A stretch of DNA of 43,149 bases, taken from assembly GCF_001905845.1 (NCBI RefSeq), contig NZ_LIVZ01000024.1:1-43149 (forward strand), written 5' to 3'. A program made the position numbers and the translations under genes. Of the stretch, positions 8,601 to 17,152 are shown in pieces. How positions within the stretch are numbered: the stretch's first letter is position 1; every line of letters starts with the position of its first letter. Source of the stretch: Streptomyces sp. TSRI0107. Lineage in GTDB: Bacteria; Actinomycetota; Actinomycetes; Streptomycetales; Streptomycetaceae. The notes beneath the pieces were generated by a model, which saw only the letters and a list, made by a program, of their open reading frames with translations, was not told where the DNA came from and made no database searches.

Positions 8601-10274
8601 ATGGGTGCGAAGCGGGACACACGGCGAATCCAGACGGCGGTGCTGGGACACCGGGATTCCGACGAGCCGCTGGTGTTACCGCTGGAGGCGTTCGAGTTGG
8701 ACGTCTTCCGGCACCTGTACCGAGGGGCGACGTTCTGGTGCGGGGTGCTGCTGGGCGGCTGCGGCGGGCGGTTAGCGACGAAGCTGTACACCGACCGGGC
8801 CTGCCACTTCGCGCACTACCCCGGCCCTGACGGAGCGTTGACGGGGTGCTCTCGCACCCATGGGGGTGTGGGCAGCGCCGATCACCTGTACCTCAAGGCC
8901 GCGACCACCGCATGGCTACGGGAGCAGGGGCGCGGTGCACACTTCCACTTCGCCCGGCACGAAGGCGCGCCGGTCGGGTCCGTGGTCGACATCGACGTCG
9001 ACGGCGGTATGCAGTTGCGGGTCCACATCAACGGCGAGGTCCCGGTGCGCTGGGACCCCACCGGGCGGACCGAGACGGTCCTCGGGCCGGGGGTGCGGGT
9101 GGAGTACGAGACGCTGGCCCGCCGCCGGTACGTTAACCGGGTCCGGTTCTACAGCGACGGCCCGTGCCGCCGGATCCAGATCGGAACCGAAGCACTGGGC
9201 CGCGGAACCGAGTGGTTCGCGCTCGAGGACTGCACGATGGCCCCGAACGGGCTGGTGACGCCGGTCGTCGCCGAGCTGCGGCGCCGCTGGGAGCAGTTCG
9301 ACTCGCCTCGCCCCGGAGCCGCGGCGCCGGGCACGAGCGATACGGCTGCAGGTACCGCCCCTGCGGCGGCAGCCGCCAGTCCTGCGGCCTCGGACGCAGG
9401 ACTGGGGGAGGTACACCGCCTGGTGCTCCGGCTGGGCAGCGCGCAGCGCGCCGACAATCTGGCCGAAGTCCGCGAGCTGTGCACTGACGGCGACCATCTG
9501 CTGGGCCGGCTCAAGGACACGGCCACCCGTGCCAGGCTCCAGAAGGCACTGAGCGCGGCGCAGCGTTGGCAGGAGCAGAAGGACAAGGTGCGGCAACTGG
9601 TGTTCGCCCGCCTGCAGGATGCCATAGCTCAACAGCGGGTGGAGGACATCCGCTCCGTGCTGCAGCAGGCCATCACTCTGCGCGGGCAGGGCCACCACCT
9701 GTCCGTGGAGGAGGAGGCACTGATCAAGCAGGCCCACTCCGTCCAGCATCGTTTGCCGCGGCCCGGACGCACGGGCTGGATAACGTCGGCACGGTCCGGT
9801 TCTCCAGCGGACCGGACTGCACCGTACGGCCGCGAGCCTCGGTCGCGCAGCCGTACCCGGGGGCCGCAGGCAGATGCCGTACCACTCCCGGCCGCCCCGC
9901 GACCGCCTCACCGCGTAGAGCGCTCGCAGCAGGAGCTCGAAGCGGTGGCGAGGGCCGTCCGCGGGGCATTGCGCAGGACCGCCCGGCAAGGTGGCATCAC
10001 CTCGTGGCATACGCTCCGCCGCCAACTGGGCTCCTCACTGCCCCGGCTCACTGCCCCCGATCAGGCGCGAGTGTTGCTCCTAGTCGACCGCACCACCGAG
10101 ACCGACCAGCCACCCCTGTCCACACTGCTCGCGGCTGGCGACCCCGACGCCGTGGCGGCCTACCGGCAGTCCGCCGCCAACCTCGGTCTGGTCGTTCCTA
10201 CCCACCCTGACGCCCTGCGCGACGTCCTCGATGCCGACACAGCGCATCTCCACCGCCTATGGCGCGGCCGGTGA
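8601..10274 (+). CDS. CoiA-like protein (competence-protein-like zinc domain)
   Basis: 557 residues. The start is set at ATG 8601 because AAAGGG lies 6 bases upstream; the frame is open back to GTG 8529. Residues 30-110 contain GATFWCGVLLGGCGGRL, then RACHFAHYPG, then GCSRTHGG and SADHLYLK: Cys and His placed as in the zinc-binding front part of CoiA-type proteins, followed by an alpha/beta region (about 115-230) where their nuclease domain would sit. An Ala/Pro linker near 260-290 leads to a helical region and a C-terminal helical domain (about 460-557). CoiA family proteins handle incoming single-stranded DNA. I do not see a fully convincing D...ExK set, so catalytic activity is uncertain. 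Confidence 0.6.
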   Translation: MGAKRDTRRIQTAVLGHRDSDEPLVLPLEAFELDVFRHLYRGATFWCGVLLGGCGGRLATKLYTDRACHFAHYPGPDGALTGCSRTHGGVGSADHLYLKAATTAWLREQGRGAHFHFARHEGAPVGSVVDIDVDGGMQLRVHINGEVPVRWDPTGRTETVLGPGVRVEYETLARRRYVNRVRFYSDGPCRRIQIGTEALGRGTEWFALEDCTMAPNGLVTPVVAELRRRWEQFDSPRPGAAAPGTSDTAAGTAPAAAAASPAASDAGLGEVHRLVLRLGSAQRADNLAEVRELCTDGDHLLGRLKDTATRARLQKALSAAQRWQEQKDKVRQLVFARLQDAIAQQRVEDIRSVLQQAITLRGQGHHLSVEEEALIKQAHSVQHRLPRPGRTGWITSARSGSPADRTAPYGREPRSRSRTRGPQADAVPLPAAPRPPHRVERSQQELEAVARAVRGALRRTARQGGITSWHTLRRQLGSSLPRLTAPDQARVLLLVDRTTETDQPPLSTLLAAGDPDAVAAYRQSAANLGLVVPTHPDALRDVLDADTAHLHRLWRGR

Positions 10275-10516
10275 CAGCCGCAAAGCCGTATCCGGTCGTA
10301 GAGCCAGGCCCGCTTCCTGATGTCGCAGCGCGGATCGTTGGGGGGCGCGTCGTGCGTAGAGACGGCCACCACGGCCGTGCTCGGCACAGCGGCGAAGCGA
10401 TCAGCGGTACGCCACCGGCTCGGCGATCGTCATCGAGCACGACGCGGCCCGCCTTGACTACGACGGCCGCGCGGTAAGCAAGGGCGGCCGAGACCACGAC
10501 GGTCGTCCTGCCAGCG

Positions 10517-10717
10517 TCACGGCACGGCGGCCGGCCTGCCGGGTCCCGGTTGCGGAGCGGCGCGAGGAAGCCCCGGGCTGGGTGGGTCGTGCGGTGCGGG
10601 CAGGCGCATCGTCCGTGCCAGGTGGTGGTGTATGCGGTCGGCTTCACCGCGTACCTGGGCGGGGACGTCGCCGCGCTCGGCGATGAGGCGGCTGTATATG
10701 GGGGTGCCCTGGAACAC
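10517..10717 (-). CDS. short hypothetical protein, 66 aa (copy 1 of a duplicated gene)
   Basis: Starts at GTG 10717 and reads MFQGTPIYSRLIAERGDVPA, then a helix with QVRGEADRIHHHLA. I recognise this only as a kind of short Streptomyces protein of unknown role. The C-terminal 25 residues are Pro-rich and may be run-through. A diverged, nonsense-mutated copy lies at 20542-20638 in the same orientation, which supports that this frame was once a real gene. The ribosome site (GAAGAGAG) is weak. Confidence 0.4.
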   Translation of the reverse strand: MFQGTPIYSRLIAERGDVPAQVRGEADRIHHHLARTMRLPAPHDPPSPGLPRAAPQPGPGRPAAVP

Positions 10718-10776
10718 GGTGGTGTCTGCTCTCTTCGGGGCGGGTGTCGGGGTGCTCAGAGCTGCGGGTCGAGGCC

Positions 10777-10805
10777 GAACTGTTCATCACGTCGATGAAC
10801 AGTTC
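10777..10805. repeat. perfect 12-bp inverted repeat with 5-bp spacer
   Basis: GAACTGTTCATC, ACGTC, GATGAACAGTTC. All 12 arm positions pair, and the arms are AT-richer than the surroundings. It has the geometry of an operator or of a tyrosine-recombinase core site. It lies 60 bp before the start of the short gene at 10717. Confidence 0.65.
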
Positions 10806-11109
10806 CTGCGCGGTCTCTTGCAGGGCTTCGCCCTGGTCGAGCGGGCAGTGTGGCGGTGACGGGCTGGATCCGGCGGGGGTGGCGGGCGTGGCCGGGAACG
10901 TCAGGTGAGCCACAGGGCCGCGCCGCTCTCCCGGAGGCGGAGCCGGTCATGGACGGCCACGAGCATCCCGAGCATGATGCCGGACTGCTCCCCGCGCGCA
11001 GTGCCATCCCCGCGCGCCGGGCGCAGAACCTGCCGGTAACAGGCAGGGGCCTGGCGGGAGGGCCTACGGGCACTGCTCTGAGGTGGCGCCGCAGAGTTCG
11101 CCCCGGATT

Positions 11110-11123
11110 TGTGAGCGCTCTCA
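11110..11123. promoter_or_regulatory. LacI/GalR-family operator-like sequence
   Basis: TGTGAGCGCTCTCA: a 14-bp palindrome with one mismatch centred on CG, the typical form of LacI-family operators. No LacI-type regulator is encoded in the window. It lies 112 bp upstream of the SDR gene, so it may control that gene or be a relic. Confidence 0.4.
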
Positions 11124-11234
11124 ATTGGCCGACGACCGCCAGGCCCACAGCCAGCGTTCTCCAGTCTCGCCTCCGGCTCACCCTTCTGTGGTGCCGTGTC
11201 CGATACCGGCCGAGACGGTCTACCGTGTCGTGTC

Positions 11235-12062
11235 ATGACGGTCTTGGTCATCGGCGGCAGTGGCTTCCTGGGCACCGAGTTGATCCGGCAGGCGGCAATA
11301 GCCGGGCACGCTACAGCCGCGACCTACGCGACCAGGCCCGGCACCACGTCCCACGCCACGTGGTACCCACTTGACCTGCGCGATCCAGGACGCGTGGACG
11401 CCGTCATGGCCGAAGTCGGCGCGGACATTGTCGTCAACGCATCGAGCGGCAACGCCGACTGGGCGGTAACGGCTCAGGGGCCCGTCCGACTGGCGATGGC
11501 CGCGGCGAAGTACGGAAGCCGCCTGGTCCACGTGTCCAGCGACGCGGTGTTCTCCGGCGCCCGAGTCCACTACGACGAGTCGTGCCTCCCTGACCCCGTC
11601 ACCCCGTACGGAGCGGCGAAGGCGGCAGCGGAGACCGGGATCCTTCTCGTGCATCCGCGGGCCGTCGTCGCCCGCACGTCGCTGATCATCGGCGATGGGG
11701 ATTCCGTGCATGAGCGCGTCGTGCATGAACTGGCCGCCGGTACCCGCGACGGTGTCCTGTTCACCGACGACATCCGCTGCCCGGTGCACGTCGCCGACCT
11801 GGCCGCCGCCCTCCTGGAACTGGCGTGTAGCAACGCGGCCGGCGTCCACCATCTCGCAGGGTCCGAGCCTGTGAGCCGTCACGAGCTCGGCATCCTCATC
11901 GCCAGGCGTGACGGCCTGGATGCCTCCCGGCTGCCTACGGGCCTGCGGGCCCACAGCACGCTTCCCGGCGCCCTCGACGTACGCCTCGACAGCCGGGCCA
12001 CCCAGCGGAGTCTCCGCACCCCGCTGCGCGGTGCCCACCAGTTCTGCACCACACCAGCGTGA
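11235..12062 (+). CDS. NAD(P)-dependent SDR / RmlD-like nucleotide-sugar reductase family protein
   Basis: 275 residues from ATG 11235 (the Rossmann motif begins at residue 5, so no earlier start is needed; the ribosome site is weak). GGSGFLG at 7-13 binds the dinucleotide, HVSSDAVFSG (99-108) carries the catalytic Ser region, and YGAAK (125-129) is the YxxxK pair. The overall pattern, with DAVFSG and TPYGAAKAAAE, is that of RmlD-type dTDP-4-dehydrorhamnose reductases and related extended SDRs. No sugar-nucleotide genes are nearby, so the substrate is unknown. Cytoplasmic. It seems to be a single-gene unit, possibly under the operator-like site at 11110. Confidence 0.8.
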   Translation: MTVLVIGGSGFLGTELIRQAAIAGHATAATYATRPGTTSHATWYPLDLRDPGRVDAVMAEVGADIVVNASSGNADWAVTAQGPVRLAMAAAKYGSRLVHVSSDAVFSGARVHYDESCLPDPVTPYGAAKAAAETGILLVHPRAVVARTSLIIGDGDSVHERVVHELAAGTRDGVLFTDDIRCPVHVADLAAALLELACSNAAGVHHLAGSEPVSRHELGILIARRDGLDASRLPTGLRAHSTLPGALDVRLDSRATQRSLRTPLRGAHQFCTTPA

Positions 12063-12168
12063 CCCCCCAGCCCGACACTGCACGTGCCGGTCGCGCCGTG
12101 GGGCAGGCGCCAGTCAACGGTGACCGCGGTAAGAGCGTCCGCGCGGGCGTGGCCGCCCCGCCGCCCTG

Positions 12169-12356
12169 TCACAGCTGGGGGATCTCACCATCCATGAAGT
12201 GCGGGTAGGTGGTCCTGGCAGTTTCGGCGCCCCTCCAGCGGCGCACCCCGGCGGTCTCGCCCGCATGCCAGATCGCCTGACCATGAACCCTGCCGCCTCA
12301 TACCACTCCTCGTCCTCCTGGAACGGGACGGCCGCCGGGGGAAGCGAAACTCGCAT
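12169..12356 (-). pseudogene. short hypothetical gene with a frameshift
   Basis: From ATG 12356 one frame reads MRVSLPPAAVPFQEDEEWYE and AAG. A second frame then continues with VHGQAIWHAGETAGVRRWRG and AETARTTYPHFMDGEIPQL before the stop at 12169. The switch is near 12285-12291 in a run of G and T. Neither half alone has a good start or end, and together they make a plausible protein of about 62 residues. The span is not a multiple of three. Function unknown. It could be a sequencing error rather than true decay. Confidence 0.42.
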
Positions 12357-12434
12357 CGGACGTAAGCAGCGCTGGCAGGATGGGCCGGGACGGGGCGCCC
12401 CGAACCCCGCCCCGTGAGGGGAGAGAACAAGGGC

Positions 12435-13403
12435 ATGCTGAGAGCCGGAACGACCTGCACCGAGGCCATTAATTTCCTGGACAACGATCTCGTGGGCGGG
12501 AGCCTCAACGACGTTTCCAACCGGATCCCTCACATGATGAGAACGGGCGCGGAAGCCGAGGCCGAGATGCGGGCCGTGCGCAAGCGGTACGACGAGTGGA
12601 CCTGGAAGGCCGCCGAGGAGCTCAACCGGCGGTTCAGCGACCGGGAGATCGCGGGACATCTCCGTGCGGGCCGCTACCGGGCTATCCTCACCGCGCCGTT
12701 GGACGAGGCCCGGCTGATGATGTACGTGGAACTTGCCGAGCTCCGGGAGTACTTCAGATCCGTGGCCAACAGGGTGCGTGCCATGCAGGAGCGGTACGGG
12801 CACGCCGGTGCCGTGCGGTACGCGGTGCTGGACACGAACACCACCCTGCACTTCACGCGGTTCGACAAGGTCTCCTGGCAGAAGGTGTTCGGGAAGGGCA
12901 CCGCGATCATGGTGCCGCACGTCGTGGTCGACGAGATCGACACCAAGAGCTACCAGACGGGGGACAAGAAGATCTCCCGGCGGGCGCGCGGCGTGTTCCG
13001 GTTGCTGGAGTCGGTGCTGGAAGCAGGACCCGAGAAGGCGATCACGGACGACGGAACGCCCGTGTTCATCGCGGCCGATGAGCCTGGGCACGCCCGCCTT
13101 CCCGTGCCGGACGACGAGTTGGTGGCCTCGGCACTGCGTCTGTACCAGGCCGTCGCTCCCTCGGAGGTGGTCGTCGTCAGCCGCGACATCGGCGTACGGA
13201 CCCGCGCCCGCGTCTGGGGGCTGCCTGCGCGGCCCCTGCCCGACAGGTACCTGATTGAGGGTGGCGAACTTCGCCGGCAGGAACTGGAACAGGCCGCCGC
13301 CGAGCTCGTGCCGGGCGGGGGCGTGCCGCAGCAGCCCGAACCGAAGGAATTCGCCGCATCCTCGCCACGGCCGGCGGTACGTCAGGCAGGGAACGACTCG
13401 TGA
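12435..13403 (+). CDS. PIN-domain ribonuclease-like protein
   Basis: 322 residues; ATG 12435 is preceded by GAGGGGAG, and GTG 12414 is an alternative start. Residues 1-125 form a helical N-terminal domain. Residues 129-285 are a PIN fold with the expected acidic set: D133 in VLDTNTTL, D166/E167 in VVVDEID, D226/D227/E228 in PDDELV and D251 in SRDIGVR, which together bind the metal for RNA or DNA cleavage. The C-terminal 40 residues are a Pro-rich tail. Its stop overlaps the start of the next gene by 4 bases (GTGA), so it is coupled to an OGG-fold protein. Its large size and helical front argue against a simple VapC toxin, and no antitoxin-like gene precedes it. Confidence 0.82.
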   Translation: MLRAGTTCTEAINFLDNDLVGGSLNDVSNRIPHMMRTGAEAEAEMRAVRKRYDEWTWKAAEELNRRFSDREIAGHLRAGRYRAILTAPLDEARLMMYVELAELREYFRSVANRVRAMQERYGHAGAVRYAVLDTNTTLHFTRFDKVSWQKVFGKGTAIMVPHVVVDEIDTKSYQTGDKKISRRARGVFRLLESVLEAGPEKAITDDGTPVFIAADEPGHARLPVPDDELVASALRLYQAVAPSEVVVVSRDIGVRTRARVWGLPARPLPDRYLIEGGELRRQELEQAAAELVPGGGVPQQPEPKEFAASSPRPAVRQAGNDS

Positions 13404-14226
13404 CCGAACAAAACCGGCAGGGTCGCCAGGAGCGTGCGGACGCGGTGGACCGCGAGCTGGCCGCACGCCTGCTGCCCGACGCCGTCGTGCGAGCGCTGGG
13501 CCACTGGTGGGAGGTGAATGCGTCGGTTTACGCGGACGGGACACCCGGCGCGCACACGATCCGCTATAGGCCCAGCCGGTGGGCTCAGATTACTCCCTGG
13601 CCAGAGGCGCTGGCGCCCACCTCCGCAGGCGGTGACGCTGCGGTCAGCCGGGCAGAGGTGGTCTCGGCCGTCGCCGACGCGCTGCGGCGCGAGGCGTTCA
13701 GGGAGGCACTGGTCGCGACGTATGTGTGGGGCAAGGGAAAGCGCGGCACTCCCGGCGGCAGCGGCCCGACGACCCTGCATAAGATCCTGGCCTTCGACGG
13801 CCTGGACTCGGCGCTGGCCACCGCGGTCACCGCACTGCGCGTGCACGGTGCACCACAGGCGTACGCCGCGCTCCAGGGGCAGGTTCCCCGGCTCGGGCCG
13901 GCCTTCTTCACCAAGTTCCTCTACTTCACCGGTATCGCCCGCCCGCCCGCGGACCGCGGCCGCTCATCCTCGACCGCGTGCTGTCCAGGCGTCTGCGGCA
14001 GCTGGCCGCTGTCGTCGGCCGTGACAGCGGCCACGACGTGGACGGCTCGATCGCTGCCTGGGTGTGGTCGGACGGGAACTGGTCGCCCCACCGCTACCGG
14101 GTCTACCTCTCCTTCATGCACGCCGCCGCCGACCAGCTGACCGCAGATGACAGCTGGCCGTCCGGCGCGGCCCCCGACCTCCTCGAATGTGCGCTGTTCA
14201 CCACCGCCTGGGAGACATCCGGCTAA
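13400..14226 (+). pseudogene. OGG-fold (8-oxoguanine glycosylase-like) protein, frameshifted
   Basis: Begins at GTG 13400 inside the PIN stop codon. The first frame gives WGKGKRGTPGGSGPTTLHKI and LGPAFFTKFLYFTG, the helix-hairpin-helix-like core of the OGG-fold family known from actinobacteria. After about 13963 the sense continues one frame over as ILDRVLSRRLRQLAAVVG and so on to TAG-free sequence ending at 14226. One C missing from the GGCCGC stretch (about 13961-13967) explains the break. Intact length would be about 275 residues. A glycosylase role is from family likeness only. The pair PIN plus OGG-fold is unusual. Whether the shift is real or an assembly error cannot be told here. Confidence 0.68.
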
Positions 14227-14399
14227 GCGGCACCGCAACCGGGAGCGGGCAGGGGCGCTGCTGGCGTGCTCGGTGGGCCTGGGCAAGGCATCGGCAGGGC
14301 CACCCAGTAACTGGTCCACCCGCGTGCCTGGTTGGCAGTGTCTGTAGGTGGCCTTCGTCTTTCGGTGCTGTGTCAGTGCCGCGTGCCACACTGCCGGCC

Positions 14400-15197
14400 A
14401 TGTCGCTCGCTGATCTCACTTTCGACCTGTGGCGGACCTTCGACGAGGTCACCGCCCGGCGGATCGCCCAGAAAGCCGCTGACCACGTGGGCGGCCGACT
14501 CTCACACGTCGAAGCCACCGAACACCTCGGCGCCCCGCTGCACCGCGCCCTGGTCGAACGGGGCGGGCAGGAGTTCGCGCTGGTACCCGGAGGCCGGGTG
14601 TCCCTGGGCTTCGACCTCAACACCTGGCAGCCGACCCCGCAGCAGGCCGCCGACTACGCCGAAAGCCGGGAGCAGGGCTACGGCTACGGGCCTGATCTGC
14701 GGAGCCACCTCGAGCAGATCCTCAGCGCTCCCCGCAGCGTCCACCTGGACACCGTCCTCATGGCCGTGGAAGACGAGACCCTGACCGACCCCCCGGCCGA
14801 CATACCGGCTGTCCTCTCCGCCCGTGGTCTGCGGATGCCGAGCCCTGACGAGTGGGAACACGCCTGCGGCGCCGGGTCGAACACCCTGTTCCGGTGGGGC
14901 GACGACTGTCCCCTCGACCGCATCCCCTACGGAGACGACACCGGCCCGCACAACGAACTGAACGCCTTCGGCCTGCACATCGCCTACGACACCTACCGCG
15001 CCGAGCTGACCAGCGATGTCACCGCCGTCCACGGCGGCGACGCAGGAGAGTCGGTGTGCGGCGGCTACGGCCACCTGCTGGCCTGGCTCCCCCTCGCGAC
15101 CGCCAACCGCAACCCCGAGACGGCCGAGTTCGTGCACGGACCCGACGGAGAAGGCCTGTACGACAACTTCTCCACCCGACCGGTGCTCACGCTCTGA
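14400..15197 (+). CDS. formylglycine-generating-enzyme-like (FGE/SUMF1 fold) protein
   Basis: 265 residues from ATG 14400. The middle part (144-168) reads LRMPSPDEWEHACGAGSNTL, then FRWGDDCP: the EWE-A-AG...WGD core of the sulfatase-modifying-factor fold. NAFGLHIAYD and a late GGYGHLL segment follow. The N-terminal 115 residues are helical and not part of the usual domain. True FGEs use copper-coordinating cysteines near the C-terminus. I see only isolated cysteines (C157, C170 and one late CGGYG), so it is probably not an active sulfatase activator and may bind ligands instead. Stands alone, with about 170 bp before it and about 590 bp after it without genes. Confidence 0.7.
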   Translation: MSLADLTFDLWRTFDEVTARRIAQKAADHVGGRLSHVEATEHLGAPLHRALVERGGQEFALVPGGRVSLGFDLNTWQPTPQQAADYAESREQGYGYGPDLRSHLEQILSAPRSVHLDTVLMAVEDETLTDPPADIPAVLSARGLRMPSPDEWEHACGAGSNTLFRWGDDCPLDRIPYGDDTGPHNELNAFGLHIAYDTYRAELTSDVTAVHGGDAGESVCGGYGHLLAWLPLATANRNPETAEFVHGPDGEGLYDNFSTRPVLTL

Positions 15198-15785
15198 GCA
15201 ACCGCGCGCGGACGGCCCAGGATGACGACCGCCTCCCCCGGCTAGTGGGACAGATTCGCTCTGCCCGGAAACGCCCACCGGTCCAGCCCCAGTATGTGCC
15301 TCTCCCCCACTTTTCGGCCCGTGTTGGCTCTAGGCCCGCCAGCATCGCAGGTGGTCGGACGTGCGGGTGCCGAGCAGATGACATGTCCCGCGGGATGGGA
15401 CGCAATCGCCGAAACGGATCCGCTTGAAGGGCCGACAGGGGTTGCAGCGAGGTGCAACTGACCGGCTTCGTGCGCCGGTCGCCGCGCGCCGACCTGGAAC
15501 GGGCCAGGCCGTCTACCGCGAGTCCACAGCCGACTACCTCGCCCGGTGCGGTGGCCTCGCCACTCGAAGCCGGACAACTGGCTCACCTCTTCTGCGAACC
15601 CACCTTCTCCACCGCCGCACACGCGTGGGCTGAGGCTGACGCCAGGCGTAGTTCTGGTCGATGTTCAGGGAGGCGCCGGCGGCACGGGCTCGGGAAGGCG
15701 GGACGGACACGGACGCTCACCCCGACGACGCCGAACGCCATGACACTCCCCTGCAGACTGGCACTCGTCGGGACTGCTGTCCGCC
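15198..15785. other. no clear gene
   Basis: 588 bp. A plus-strand fragment near 15490-15600 (VYRESTADYLARCGG in one frame) could be a gene relic, but no frame is consistent over more than about 60 codons and no ribosome site or hairpin stands out. Confidence 0.4.
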
Positions 15786-16592
15786 CTACAGTCCGGGTGC
15801 AGGGCCGGTGGGCCCCTGGTTGTGTTGTTCGCCTGGCTGCTGCGCTGGCGGTCCAGGAAGGCCGTGCTTCCTGCGGTCGGGCGCTTCGGGGAGATTTTGC
15901 CGCTCTTGCAAAGCAGCCTCCGCTTCTGCCAGTCGGTTCTGCGACTGCCGTGCAATCTCGGCGAACTGCTGCGCCCACTCATCGAACTGGACTCCCCCGA
16001 GGGCACTCGCGGGGTTGGGCTGCAGTGACTGCGGGAGTGGTGCCCTTTCCCGGCCGAGCAGTCGGTGGTGTTCGGCGAGCCGGCTGGCAGCGCGGGTCAG
16101 AGAGCCAGTCCCGTCGTCGTAGACTGCGGCTTTCTGGGGCGGCGCAGGGACGATGAGGGGCGAGGAGGCGCTGTTCATCTCGTGGGCGGGTCTGAGCCAG
16201 TACACCGGTGTCTCCGACGCAGCGACCCGGTCGTCGGGGGCACGGCCGACGAAGAGGTGCGCGGTGTGGTCCTCTTCGCGGTGGATGGCTAGCACGCTCT
16301 GAGGGCCGAGTTGGGGCAGCCATCGGACAGCTTGGGCGGGTGTGAGGAAGTGGGCCGCGTTCTCGTCGAGGCCGAAGACGGCCAGGAAGTCGGCCGTGTC
16401 CTCGCGCAGGGCTTCGTCATCGATGACGACCAGAGATCGGTGGGTGGCCGCTGCGACGCGAACGCCTGCGGCGAGCAGTACTTCGCGGGCGGCCGTTCCG
16501 GGGCTGTAGAGGAGTTGCCCGCCCAGAGTCGAGGCCAAGGCCTCCACACACGCATGCGCGTGCGGCTCCTTCAGAGTGTCCGGATCCAACAC
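15786..16592 (-). CDS. hypothetical protein, 268 aa
   Basis: The ribosome site decides the start: GGAGGTGA lies directly over the first possible GTG (16598) and 5 bases before the second GTG (16592), which is therefore chosen. Residues 1-140 look like an alpha/beta domain (GGQLLYSPGTAAREVLLAAG, SLVVIDDEALR, SVLAIHREED). The C-terminal 110 residues are helical, Gln-rich and end in a Pro/Gln tail. No signal peptide or membrane segment. I do not recognise the family. Divergent from the small gene at 16889 with about 300 bp between them. Confidence 0.68.
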   Translation of the reverse strand: MLDPDTLKEPHAHACVEALASTLGGQLLYSPGTAAREVLLAAGVRVAAATHRSLVVIDDEALREDTADFLAVFGLDENAAHFLTPAQAVRWLPQLGPQSVLAIHREEDHTAHLFVGRAPDDRVAASETPVYWLRPAHEMNSASSPLIVPAPPQKAAVYDDGTGSLTRAASRLAEHHRLLGRERAPLPQSLQPNPASALGGVQFDEWAQQFAEIARQSQNRLAEAEAALQERQNLPEAPDRRKHGLPGPPAQQPGEQHNQGPTGPAPGL

Positions 16593-16888
16593 TGTCACCT
16601 CCGCTATGGGCCCGGCGCGCTACTGCCGGGCGAGTCCAGGCATCGTAGGGCGGTGCGAAGTAGAGACAGCTCCCGTAGTGAGACTCCGTCCCGCAGCATG
16701 GGATGTGCGCTCAGCGTGCCCTGGATAGGGGGTGCGCGGAGTGGGAGCGGCCGCGCTGAGAACGTTCGGCGCCGTGTATCACCCTCTGCCCGCTTCGGGT
16801 GGGCAATGCCCCGTTCGGGCCCGGCCTGCCGACCTCCGGTGTCACAGTGGGCGCAGCGCACTCCGCCCACGGCCGCAAAGGATCGACT

Positions 16889-17116
16889 GTGTTCCAGGAC
16901 CGCACCGCACCCGCCGACGGCTTCACTCTCAAAGGCGTTCTCTTCATCGTCGACCGCATCACCCAGTGCCTCGAGAAGGCTGCGAAGGCGCTTCGCGGGA
17001 TGATCAGAGCGCAGAAGGACGCCGAACTCGCCTACACGCGGCTCCGTGAAGCCGGCAGCGCGGTGGCGCAGTTGTTCCGGGGCTTCAGCTCGCGCACTAA
17101 CCGCGTCAGTACCTGA
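16889..17116 (+). CDS. small hypothetical protein, 75 aa
   Basis: GTG 16889 has a near-ideal AAAGGA site 6 bases upstream. The frame is open further upstream, but composition there is poor. The protein is one amphipathic helix-rich unit (VLFIVDRITQCLEKAAKALR, AYTRLREAGSAVAQLF) with no membrane segment. Function unknown. The membrane-protein gene follows after 36 bp on the same strand. Confidence 0.5.
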   Translation: MFQDRTAPADGFTLKGVLFIVDRITQCLEKAAKALRGMIRAQKDAELAYTRLREAGSAVAQLFRGFSSRTNRVST

Positions 17117-17152
17117 AGCTCCCGCGGCCGAGGCGAGCACGGTGAGCGGCCG

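Larger units (their letters stand above)
10275..11234. other. long region of decayed or non-coding DNA
   Basis: 960 bp with no gene of good codon bias apart from a short minus-strand frame at 10517-10717. It contains a perfect 12-bp inverted repeat (10777-10805) and a LacI-type operator-like sequence (11110-11123), both listed separately. A minus-strand stretch near 10770-10840 reads LDQGEALQETAQELFIDVMN and could be the end of a lost gene. Confidence 0.5.

Noticed and set aside
12114..13544. A 476-codon minus-strand frame opposite the PIN gene
   Set aside because: Typical GC-rich shadow; the plus strand holds the complete PIN motif set.
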